Shown: positions 11,642 to 20,224 of the stretch, in pieces
Layout of the letters: each line of letters starts with the position of its first letter
Position numbering within the stretch: the stretch's first letter is position 1
NCBI RefSeq assembly: GCF_025024155.1
Contig: NW_026251850.1
Span: 1 to 50,075 of the forward strand
Origin: Gamsiella multidivaricata
Taxonomy: Eukaryota > Mortierellomycota > Mortierellomycetes > Mortierellales > Mortierellaceae
Direction: 5' to 3'
DNA length: 50,075 nt
Notes under the pieces: model-generated
Told to the model about the DNA's origin: nothing
The model's database searches: none
Seen by the model: only the letters and a program-made list of their open reading frames with translations
Made by a program: the position numbers and the translations under genes

Positions 11642-11842
11642 CTAAACAATGGTGGCCCTTTGTTTATCCTGAATGGTTTGTTCTAGCGCCTCTAGCGAGC
11701 ACTCCACCATCTTGATCTTGCCCTTTATGACGCGACGGAACCGGGCTCGACGGACCTGGCGGAAGCAAAAGATACACATCTTGGATGAACGATATTCATC
11801 GGTCATGGCGACGATGCAGTGTCTCCTATGTTCCCCTCGCAT
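11642..11842 (-). pseudogene. Zinc-ribbon remnant of a Fanzor/TnpB-like transposon protein
   Basis: The minus-strand frame reads MTDEYRSSKMCIFCFRQVRR, which resembles the start of the C-terminal zinc ribbon of TnpB-like nucleases (E-Y-x-S/T-S-x-x-C-x-x-C). A short basic stretch precedes it (GGERRQYEMRGEHRRHC, the first part upstream of 11842). The second Cys pair and the following catalytic Asp region are not found, and the frame ends within 40 residues, so the piece is truncated. The basis is recognition of the motif and its spacing. Another zinc-knuckle protein is possible. Confidence 0.35.
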
Positions 11843-12593
11843 CTCATATTGGCGCCTTTCTCCTCCAAAGCCTCATCGATACCTTCAATATCGATATACT
11901 TATCCTCATCGGTCTGACTCTCTGGATAAAAATAAGATATTCGACATGGGCACGTTAGAATGGAACGCTATCCCAATACATTACGTGGCGTTCATCACTG
12001 ACTTACGGCTGGTAATAGCAAGGCCGAATAGAGTCCGACCTGGATACTCGCTTTATTTATTCGCTCTGCTTATTCCAAAAACTTTAGAAATTCGCACGAC
12101 AAAAATGTTTAGCAGATCTGATGATATAGGAAGTCGATAGTACCACTACAGTCCGTGTTCGCATCGTCTGAAAAATTTCAGAGGATGCGAACACGGACTG
12201 TATGTTCTTAATGGAACCAACTGCAGTTTCTTGCTGATCCAACCTTCGCGAAAAAAGCACAAGACAATTCTCTCAGCATATTGTGTCTGCTTTTGATTTC
12301 CAGACGTTACAAAGGTAACTGTCACCCCATTCCCTTGATACGGGCTACGGTTACCAGTAGGGTTGCATTTCACAGAGCGTAATTTCTGTAGCGCTAAATC
12401 TCGCGCGCACATACCACATCTAGGGCAAGGTAATTTTGAACGATAAAATTCATATTGGCTCCTGATCTTGACTAGAAGAGGACCCTTCGGACTGGACAGA
12501 TTACGTAGCGGTTTTAGGCTCCGGCTCAAGGATCAGAAACCATGCGGCGCAGAATGTGAACGATAGGTATTCGCTCCTTCACTTGATATACAT
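11843..12593. other. Decayed island flank with a minus-strand reading frame
   Basis: A minus-strand frame (12529-12146, 127 codons) contains a C-x-x-C-x-x-C cluster (KLPCPRCGMCARDL) that might be part of a zinc-binding transposon protein, but I do not recognise the family and see no good start context. Its end overlaps the 54-nt hairpin at 12148-12201. Confidence 0.25.
12148..12201. repeat. 54-nt snapback hairpin (26-nt arms, 2-nt loop)
   Basis: The arm starting acagtccgtgttcgcatc is followed by AA and then its own reverse complement, with one mismatch in 26 pairs (position 12166 against 12183). Such a long near-perfect palindrome does not arise by chance here. It could be a tiny fold-back element, or the two fused ends of a deleted transposon. 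As RNA it would form a long stable hairpin. Confidence 0.85.
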
Positions 12594-12664
12594 TGGACCT
12601 GATGGACCTGCCAGAGCTATGAACGAACATGGCTCTCGAGTTTGGTTACAAAGTGTATGTGTTT

Positions 12665-12766
12665 GCGCCTCCAGCTGCAGACGAATGTAGTCGCGCCCCC
12701 AGCTGCAAACAAATGTAGTCGCGCCCCCAGCTACAAACGAATACGTTTGCGCCTCCGGCTGCTGGG
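12665..12766 (+). repeat. 28-bp tandem repeat, about 3.6 copies (left arm)
   Basis: Units begin at 12665, 12693, 12721 and 12749, each starting gcgcc(t/c)cc and containing agct(g/a)c. The mirror copy lies at 19697-19798. Confidence 0.85.
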
Positions 12767-12979
12767 AAGGAAAATGTGGTACAGAACAAAGTGTCCCTGC
12801 GCCTCCAGTCTACGAGAGCTTGCCCTCGCAAACTCCTGACCGTCTATAAAACCAGCGTGATCCTGCATCCCATTCCTAGTTCCTCAGTACACATTCCACG
12901 GACTTGTATACCTCGCCTATCACCACAGACGAGTCAGCAACATGCCTCAATCTGCCATGTTTCTAGCTCTTCAGTCCCA

Positions 12980-13047
12980 GGGGCCACTCACCTCGCTCTC
13001 AAGCCCAACAAGTACTTGCGCTTGCAGAGAGTGAGCTGAGTGGCCCC
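12980..13047. repeat. Hairpin in the inverted-repeat arm (21-nt stems)
   Basis: Stem 12980-13000 (starting ggggccactca) pairs with 13027-13047, with two mismatches in 21 and a 26-nt loop that itself contains the palindrome caagtacttg. The same structure lies in the right arm at 19416-19483. It could be a transcription or recombination signal, or a remnant of a smaller inverted element. Confidence 0.75.
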
Positions 13048-13555
13048 GGAGGATAGCGCGACCAGCACGACGATGCTTGCAAGGACGACCTGCAGATTCT
13101 CCTTTGGACGCCCCCTTCGAGCCTTATTGAGCACCGGACCCTGAGACGACAGCAGAGCCAGAGCAGCGGGGATGTGTGGTCCACACATGATCTTCATTGC
13201 TTCTGTCTACACGTTTCTGGGGCTCCAGGTGAGGCAGGGGGCTGAAGAAGGAGGAAGGGGAATACAAATATCTGCCGGTCAACATGTCCTTGCAGGGACA
13301 ATGAACACCCCTTTTATGTCAAAAGAAAACTTGGGAGGATTGTGGAGGGGGAGAGGGGGACCCGAGCTTTTCTCTGCGACGACTGTCTGGTGTTGTGCCT
13401 AATGCGCCTGTGCCCATGTTGCTATCTTTTTTTTTTTTTTTTTTTTGATGCGGCGGCCAAACCAGATCTCTAAGTGCATGTTTTTCCCTAAATGCACAAT
13501 CACGTGCAGGATCTGCATTCGGACTCATCAAGGTCCCAGAACAGGGGTCCTCAAC

Positions 13556-13628
13556 GCCCGGCTAGCTCAATCGGTAGAGCGTCAGACTCTTAATCTGAAG
13601 GCTGTGGGTTCGACCCCCACGTTGGGCG
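13556..13628 (+). tRNA. tRNA-Lys (anticodon CTT), copy 1
   Basis: This is a complete 73-nt cloverleaf. The acceptor stem gcccggc pairs with gttgggc (two G-T pairs), the discriminator base is G, and the D arm is gctc...gagc. The anticodon stem tcaga/tctga encloses loop ctcttaa, so the anticodon is CTT (Lys, codon AAG). The T arm is gtggg-ttcgacc-cccac. There is no intron. A pol III stop (five T, 13635-13639) follows seven bases later. The gene sits at the inner end of the left inverted-repeat arm and is identical to the copy at 18835-18907. Confidence 0.97.
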
Positions 13629-13870
13629 CTCTCCTTTTTACGAGTTTTTTATTGGTCTGCACGAAAGCGGTCCAGGTGTATTCATCACGCAGCGCGAGGA
13701 GGGCTTTGTCTGATAGTATATGCCGGCTCCGTCGGATCATTTGCTGCAAGTGCTAGGGGCATACTATGGTGTTGCACTGTACCTGGTGAAAGTCGTGGTA
13801 CCTCAAAACGCTCGAAGATGATAGACAACAATAAACCATTTTATTCAAGTTGTTCGATCGCTCAGTCCCT

Positions 13871-15206
13871 TTATAACCATGGATATTTCTTGCCTAAATA
13901 TTTAAGTTCTGCTTTCAACCTCACGTTCTCGCATAGTAAATCCTCGTACCTTGTGTCCCAGTATTCCTTCTTGGCGCCAAATAATTCCTTCTCGCGCCTG
14001 AAAGCCGCCAGCTCGCAACTGAGTGTTACTGCCTGTTCTTTTAAGAGTTCCTTATTAAAATCCACCATCTCCTGATGTGCCTTCTTCTTCGGTTCCAAGG
14101 CTTCTTTTTGCGCAAGGCTTTCTTCTCCTTCTCAAACCAACCGTGGTTTAAATGGTTGGCATGATTTGACTGGTTTAGCCGATTTGCCTGCTTGAGACTG
14201 TTGATGACATCGAGCATCATTGTAGCACTGGACTCGTTGGCTCTTCGACGCTTCTTTGTCGGCCTCGTTCTGCCCTCGCGCACCGCTTGATCTTCTAAAT
14301 CTATCAAAAGAATAGGGTGCGGTTAGTGAATGTGCAGAGTGTTTGGAAATCGTCGCACAAATAAAAGTGGAACATACCCTTAACTGTATCGCTTTCAGCA
14401 TTCGCGCCAGCGAAAACACTTCCATTCTCACTACTGTCGTCAGATTCAGTATTGCTATCGAAGGCATGGCTCTCTGTGTAGTCGCTGGATTGCACAGGAC
14501 GTGGAGGGTCAAGTGAAAGACTTCCAGCATATACTGTATGGAATCGATCATAGTCCGGGCAAAGTGCCAACATCCTGCCGCGAAGGGTGTCGTTGTCCGT
14601 ATTTCCTTCAGTCGATTTCGCTAGATTCCTCGCCTCCATATACCTCTTTTTTGCATATTGAATCTTGGACTTGACTTGCTCTGCATCTCAGTTGGTGTTA
14701 TCTTGCTCGTTGATAAAGCTGGCAATCTTCTTGCGCACATGGCCTGCTCTTTTGCCGGGTGTTGGACGAACGGGGTTAAGTCTTCTGTGGTTATCATGAT
14801 CGACAAGCCAGTTCACCAATGTAACCATCCTTGGGGTCGTCCAAAAGGATTTTTTCAGTTCCTTTGTTCCCTGTGAAGACGCCGATTTCGTTGCAGATTG
14901 GGCAGGTTGGGTAGGTTGAACAGGTTGAACAGGTTGAACAGGCTGGGCAGGTTGAATAGACTGCGCAGGTTGCAACAGTTGCAAAAGTCGCGGCGATGGA
15001 GTTAGAGATGGCATCATCATACCCGGTGGAGTGCCTCTCATGTATGGTATAGTGGTGGGGGCATGAGATGTATGATGATAAGGGGCATGCGAAGGATACC
15101 GTGAAGGTGGCTGATAGGATGACGCGAGAAAGGAGCTCAAGGTAGAGAGAAGATTGAGAAGGGTGACTGAAGGTGTAAGGATAAGGCTGAAGGGCGAGGT
15201 ATTCAC
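13871..15206 (-). pseudogene. Broken Myb/SANT-like DNA-binding protein gene
   Basis: Minus-strand pieces line up into one protein. First comes a Pro/Gln/Val-rich N-terminal part. Next is a Trp-led helix-turn-helix segment (SFWTTPRMVTLVNWLVDHDN) that continues past a stop into VKSKIQYAKKRYMEARNLAK. An acidic Ser-rich linker follows, then, after an intron (14377-14301), a basic patch (TRPTKKRRRANE) and a coiled coil (ELLKEQAVTLSCELAAF...). Two lesions are seen. An in-frame TGA at 14690-14688 sits where a Trp codon would fit between the two halves of the DNA-binding region. A one-base shift near 14100-14110 is needed to reach the coiled-coil frame. A third frame change near 15130 is likely, because the upstream frame that reads REYLALQPYPYTFSHPS looks more protein-like, and no ATG opens the present frame. 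It lies within the inverted-repeat loop and carries no transposase. Confidence 0.65.
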
Positions 15207-15290
15207 GAATACGTGCTCTGTGCCTTGAGAGGAAATCTGCTAATAGGTGCTCGAATATATTTTTAAGATGCGAATACAGAAAGGTATTAG

Positions 15291-15410
15291 TAGGCCAGAA
15301 CGGGCTACATGGACTCCTTGCGGGAATTGACCTGCATGCTCAACGCGGCAAATGGATATCCGGATGAGTTGTCAGATAAGATTGGTGGCTCATTTTTTTT
15401 ATAACAATTT
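15291..15410 (+). repeat. Dispersed repeat, copy B
   Basis: It shares acatggact, cctgcatgctcaa, ggcaaatggat and gttgtcagataag, in the same order, with copy A at 351-480 and partly with copy C at 18700-18795. It ends near a run of 8 T. It separates the Myb/SANT-like pseudogene from the reductase gene. Nothing else is seen between 15207 and 15641 apart from a likely promoter for the reductase. Confidence 0.45.
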
Positions 15411-15641
15411 GTCTCTCGAGTCAATTGACTCTGTGAATCTATCAGACTAACTAGGAAAGATCTACTACCGTTGTCCTCACCACCAAAGCGGAGCCGATCC
15501 ACAGTGATAAGGCTGGTGGCTCAGGTTGCTGCGTCTCTTGAACTGCGCAGATGCATTGGTATATATTTCTTTCTTCGCTTTTTGTCAATTTCTCATCCCA
15601 CTTCTCTATCTACCCACTAGTATTACAAGTGTAACATCGAC

Positions 15642-17345
15642 ATGTCCGGCAACATCAACACCCCCAAGATTGTGCTTGGGTAGGCCTCGTCTTCAATTCA
15701 TTGTTAGCCGTGAGAAAAAGTACCTCGAGCATGTTCTGACCATCGCCTGCCCGCTTGATGAAAAATTGATACTTAGAACAATGACCTTTGGTCTCGAGGG
15801 AACAAACGAGACTACCAGCACTGTCCGAGTCCGTGGCGTCGAGAATATCAGGCTTTTTCTGGACAGCTTCCACGCTCACGGACATGTTGAAGTCGACACT
15901 GCTAGACTATACTGCAATGGCGATACCGAGACCGTACGTTCAAGACCCACTTCACTGAAATATATCGCGATTGATCACATCCGCGACGAGCTACAATACT
16001 CAAACAATATTTTTACAATCTCTTAGGCTTTGGGGCAGCTTCAACTGGACTCATTCAAAGTCGCGACGAAAGTTTGGCCAACTGCGCCTAAGGCCCATGG
16101 GTCGGAGCTTCTCAAGAAGACATTTAGAGAATCTTTGGCGGCTCTAAATGCCAAGAAGGTCGATATTTTTTACCTACATGCCCCTGACTACACCACTCCA
16201 TTTGAAGAAACTATCAAGGCTGTGGACGAGCTCTACAGGGAGGGTCTCTTCGAGAGGGTACGTATTTTGTGCTGGGGCTGTAGGCGACTGTCTCAAAGAA
16301 TCTGACGGAAAAATTCACGAGCTGCGCACTAACCATCAATTTGTTTGCGTTATTTGTTGCACGCTCTTAGTTTGGATTGTCCAACTACGCAGCGTGGCAA
16401 GTAACATTTATCCACCAACTTTGCAAGCAGCACGGCTATGTCCTTCCAACGGTCTATCAGGGAATGGTATGCAGCGTTTTCGACCTCTCACTCTTCAATT
16501 TGTGGATCTAATGTGCTATGGTCGATTACTAATATGATATCAATATCATTTTATAGTACAATGTGATCACAAGAGATGTTGTTCGCGAGCTTCTTCCATG
16601 CTTGAAGGCACTTGGCATCGCCTTTTACGCCTACAACCCTATTGTAAGTCGGTAGTATATGATGTGCTGGTGGAAGAAGTTATTTCTTACGATATGAGTC
16701 TGACTCTTTTTTTTTTGTCATACGGTTGTAATAATCTCTAGGCTGGTGGTCTTCTCTCAGGAAGATACAACTTTGAGAAGGAAACTGACGGTGGCCGCTT
16801 TGACCTCAAGGTAATCATGGCGCTCTACCCTGCATTAATAACATGTATCCATCATCGAACAAATCGAGATAATAATATCTCCTTTTGTCCGTCGTCCGCT
16901 CATCAACATCTTTTCTAGACTGGATTTGGACAGATGTAAGTTCGGCTTGAAGATCCGTACAGCCTTTTGAAAGCGACAAAATTTAAACACAATTAACAAG
17001 ACTATATTTCGTCCTGACAATAGCTATCGTGAGCGTTACTGGAATCAGCTTTTCTTTGAGGCGGTCAAGAGCATGGAGAAGATCACAAAGGAGCACAACT
17101 TGACACTGATTGAGTCCGCTCTCCGTTGGATGACACATCATTCTGGTTTGGGCCCCAACGACGCCATCATTATTGGCGCCTCTTCGATGAGCCATCTCGA
17201 GGATAACCTTAAGGATTTGAAGAAGGGGCCTCTGCCAAAGGAGGTGCTCGATGCCTTTGACGAGGCCTGGGAACACGTCAAGGTCGCATGCCCATCGTAC
17301 TTCAAGACCCCTGCTTCAGTTTCTTCCACTGCTTATCTGAAGTGA
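15642..17345 (+). CDS. Aldo-keto reductase, AKR7-like (aflatoxin-aldehyde reductase type), intact
   Basis: This is a cytosolic NADPH-dependent reductase of aldehydes. Eight exons (15642-15679, 15777-15933, 16027-16257, 16371-16466, 16557-16643, 16742-16810, 16919-16935, 17024-17345) join in one frame to 338 residues, the usual AKR7 length. The catalytic tetrad is visible: D and Y in VDTARLY, K in VATKVWPT, H in FYLHAPD. The strand-5 motif FGLSNYAAWQV and the cofactor-site end IIIGASSMSHLEDNL are also typical. Exon 7 is a 17-nt microexon encoding TGFGQ plus two bases; the same microexon survives in the decayed paralog at 18047-18063, which supports it. The gene sits near the centre of the inverted-repeat loop (midpoint 16231.5). 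Its substrate cannot be read from sequence. AATAAA follows at 17407. Confidence 0.92.
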
Positions 17346-17406
17346 GAGGTGGAAACCAAAGGAGCGCGTACGTAGCTCACTCTATGAACATCAAAATGTG
17401 CTCATG

Positions 17407-17412
17407 AATAAA
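17407..17412 (+). terminator. Poly(A) signal AATAAA of the aldo-keto reductase gene
   Basis: AATAAA lies 61 nt after the reductase stop codon. The rest of 17346-17700 holds only the decayed tail of the inverted paralog. Confidence 0.5.
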
Positions 17413-17699
17413 CTCTATCACCACGTTTACGCGTTGTATTGCTTGCTTTACAGAATATTAGAAGCAAATGAATTGTGCATCCTTTGTCTAGAGAACGGAG
17501 GCGCATTCAACTGTTTCAAAACGCGTGATGCCAATATAATTGTGTATGGCGCGCGCACAATAATCGGTGAAGCATAGAGTCAATCGCGTGAATGACATCG
17601 GCCAGCTGCACACACACGAACGATTCATCTCCCGCCTCTCCCTTGTCACTTTCTAGTTTACGCCGAGTCAACAGTATCGTCAACAGTCTCAAAGGAAGG

Positions 17700-18350
17700 C
17701 AGGCTGCTTTGACGTGTCCCCAAGTGTCATCAAACGCGTCAAGAGCCTCCTTTGGCAGCGGGCCCATTTCCAAGTCTTTGAGATTGCTCGGTTGCTCTCA
17801 AGATGCTTCGATGTGGAGGCGCCGACAACGATACCGTCATGGTCACGCAATCCATAATGGTGTGTCATCCAACGAAGAGTGGACTCAACCAAAGTCAGGT
17901 TATACTCCTTCATGTCTTCCTCCATATCTTTGACCGGCCTCGAAGAATAGTTGGTTCCGTAGCTAGTGCTGAATATAAATAATTCCCAATCAAATACGTT
18001 CTTCTGCTATCGCGCGACGAAGGCATATTTTTCGTAGCACACTTACAGCTTTCCGGATCCGGTCTGAAGAAGTGCACAAAATAAGGCCATTGGCCAACCT
18101 CTGGGTGGATGTATTGATGAATGCGCACATTGCCAATAATGAGCGAGGGACACCAAAACCTTGAGATCGAAGCGACCATCCTAGGCTTCAATTTCAAAGC
18201 TGTATCTGCCTGAAAGAGGGTCTCCAGCCTATGAGTAATCCCGGATACGCGATAAAGGAAGCTGACCGCGAATTTTACAGCCTACAATGGGGTTACAGGT
18301 GTAGAAGGAATACCGAGAGCTTTCAAACATGGAAGGAGCGGGATCCTGAG
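17700..18350 (-). pseudogene. Decayed inverted paralog of the aldo-keto reductase
   Basis: Reading on the minus strand, pieces match the intact reductase exon by exon. Exon 5 (about 18345-18286) gives LLPCLKALGIPFYTCNPI. Exon 6 (18228-18160, also 69 nt) gives GRYSFEIEA, then an in-frame TAG at 18183-18181, then DGRFDLK. Exon 7 is the same 17-nt microexon (18063-18047) with good splice sites. Exon 8 starts near 17962 with a small deletion and gives YNLTLVESTLRWMTHH. An eight-base insertion near 17783-17793, a near-duplicate of gagcaacc, then shifts the frame before DLEMGPLPKEALDAF. Exons 1-4 are not clearly found. The gene is tail-to-tail with the intact copy, so the pair is a local inverted duplication nested inside the larger inverted repeat. 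Confidence 0.85.
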
Positions 18351-18395
18351 CGTAGGCAACAGATCTTCTCATGAAGCAGCTGCCGTATGAACACA

Positions 18396-18688
18396 GGCAA
18401 CCCACCCTGTGTTACATGGAATTAGCACCAGAACCACGCAAAAAAACTCAGCTCCCATGAACTTTACCACCGACACTTCAGTCAGCTCTATTTACAACCT
18501 CAACACATACGCGAAAGAAAGAAAATCCTGTTTTAAGGATTTTTATGACACCAAACAATTTTTTTTTCTTTGCTTATAGCACAGAGCGACCTTACGGCAC
18601 CCGCCGCGCGCAAAGAGCCCAATGGAAAAGATAAAGAATGGAACTCTGAGGTAGCGTGCTAACCCCATGTAATACAGGGTGGATTGCC
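18396..18688. mobile_element. MITE-like element, 293 bp, 33-nt terminal inverted repeats
   Basis: The left end 18396-18428 (starts ggcaacccaccctgt) and the right end 18656-18688 (reverse complement starts ggcaatccaccctgt) match at 29 of 33 positions. The 227-nt interior has no coding frame. The size and the inverted ends fit a non-autonomous DNA transposon. No convincing target-site duplication was found, so the true ends may be off by a few bases. Confidence 0.6.
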
Positions 18689-18699
18689 AATAGGTTTAT

Positions 18700-18795
18700 C
18701 CTTGGTTGGGCCATAAGCTCGCTTTTCACTGTTTTCAGGCTAAGCTAGCTACATGGACTTCTAAATATGGCAAATGGATTTCCTACGAACATTCG
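18700..18795 (+). repeat. Dispersed repeat, copy C
   Basis: It contains ggttgggccataagctc, aagctagctacatggact and atggcaaatggat, in the order seen in copy A (351-480). It lies between the MITE-like element and the inner edge of the right inverted-repeat arm. Confidence 0.45.
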
Positions 18796-18834
18796 AAGAG
18801 CAAAAGGAAAGTAAAAAACTCGTAAAAAGGAGAG

Positions 18835-18907
18835 CGCCCAACGTGGGGGTCGAACCCACAGCCTTCAGATTAAGAGTCTGACGCTCTACCGATTGAGCTA
18901 GCCGGGC
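18835..18907 (-). tRNA. tRNA-Lys (anticodon CTT), copy 2
   Basis: Identical to the copy at 13556-13628 but on the minus strand, so the two tRNAs point towards each other across the 5.2-kb loop. All cloverleaf stems pair, and the T5 pol III stop is kept. Confidence 0.97.
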
Positions 18908-19696
18908 GTTGAGGACCCCTGTTCTGGGACCTTGATGAGTCCGAATGCAGATCCTGCACGTGATTGTGCATTTAGGGAAAAACATGCACTTAGAGATCTG
19001 GTTTGGCCGCCGCATCAAAAAAAAAAAAAAAAAAAAGATAGCAACATGGGCACAGGCGCATTAGGCACAACACCAGACAGTCGTCGCAGAGAAAAGCTCG
19101 GGTCCCCCTCTCCCCCTCCACAATCCTCCCAAGTTTTCTTTTGACATAAAAGGGGTGTTCATTGTCCCTGCAAGGACATGTTGACCGGCAGATATTTGTA
19201 TTCCCCTTCCTCCTTCTTCAGCCCCCTGCCTCACCTGGAGCCCCAGAAACGTGTAGACAGAAGCAATGAAGATCATGTGTGGACCACACATCCCCGCTGC
19301 TCTGGCTCTGCTGTCGTCTCAGGGTCCGGTGCTCAATAAGGCTCGAAGGGGGCGTCCAAAGGAGAATCTGCAGGTCGTCCTTGCAAGCATCGTCGTGCTG
19401 GTCGCGCTATCCTCCGGGGCCACTCAGCTCACTCTCTGCAAGCGCAAGTACTTGTTGGGCTTGAGAGCGAGGTGAGTGGCCCCTGGGACTGAAGAGCTAG
19501 AAACATGGCAGATTGAGGCATGTTGCTGACTCGTCTGTGGTGATAGGCGAGGTATACAAGTCCGTGGAATGTGTACTGAGGAACTAGGAATGGGATGCAG
19601 GATCACGCTGGTTTTATAGACGGTCAGGAGTTTGCGAGGGCAAGCTCTCGTAGACTGGAGGCGCAGGGACACTTTGTTCTGTACCACATTTTCCTT

Positions 19697-19798
19697 CCCA
19701 GCAGCCGGAGGCGCAAACGTATTCGTTTGTAGCTGGGGGCGCGACTACATTTGTTTGCAGCTGGGGGCGCGACTACATTCGTCTGCAGCTGGAGGCGC
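19697..19798 (-). repeat. 28-bp tandem repeat (right arm copy)
   Basis: Mirror copy of 12665-12766, same number of units. Confidence 0.85.
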
Positions 19799-19869
19799 AA
19801 ACACATACACTTTGTAACCAAACTCGAGAGCCATGTTCGTTCATAGCTCTGGCAGGTCCATCAGGTCCA

Positions 19870-20224
19870 TAACTAGAGCATGCGCCTCCAATTTAATGCT
19901 GCCATTGCAGTTTAGTTTTTGACATAGCCTGAATATTACTATCGGTGCCAGCCCCAACTTCATATTTCTGCGTCTTTAAGGCCTAGCCCGCAATGTCTCA
20001 TCTGGACGCGTTTCTTTATTGCATCTTGGAAAAAGTGTACTATTATCGTCCATCGAGTTACGTTGTCGTTTCGCCTAAGAATCATCTCGCCTTCTATTAC
20101 ACGTACTCCTTCCGGTCAATCATTCCAGGGTGTCGATAACATTGTTGGCAGTAGCGCCTCTCAGTCCCTGCCTCCGAATGCTCTGCTATATTCCATGCGA
20201 TTTGCTCAAGAGAGTATATGAGTC
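19870..20224. other. Right flank of the island, no gene seen
   Basis: The sequence diverges from the left flank immediately outside the arm. No coding or RNA signal is seen. It serves as the 3' flank of the ankyrin gene. Confidence 0.4.

Larger units (their letters stand above)
12594..13651 (+). repeat. Left arm of a 1,058-bp inverted repeat
   Basis: The arm is mirrored by 18812-19869 on the other strand. Every matched feature pair adds to coordinate 32463 (outer ends 12594 and 19869, inner ends 13651 and 18812), so there are no insertions or deletions. The stretches compared base by base are identical, including the long T-run and all shared reading frames. The outer edge starts at tggacctgatgg; the inner edge stops at gagttttttа-type sequence 23 nt after the tRNA. 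Beyond both edges the sequences differ at once. The arm holds a 28-bp tandem repeat, a TATA-like word (12844), a 68-nt hairpin and one tRNA-Lys. No target-site duplication was found outside the arms. Confidence 0.95.
18812..19869 (-). repeat. Right arm of the 1,058-bp inverted repeat
   Basis: Mirror image of 12594-13651; see that entry. The A-run at 19018-19036 matches the T-run of the left arm in length, which implies a recent duplication, gene conversion between the arms, or an assembly effect. Confidence 0.95.

Noticed and set aside
12594..13651. Several 60-87-codon frames in both strands of the inverted-repeat arm
   Set aside because: They occur identically in both arms only because the DNA is identical. 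They overlap each other in many frames and show no recognisable domain. The TATA-like word at 12844 leads only to a 30-codon frame.
12594..19869. Classical transposon with 1,058-bp terminal inverted repeats
   Set aside because: No target-site duplication flanks the arms and no transposase lies inside, so a standard DNA transposon is not supported. A composite or flip-prone locus is kept as the description.
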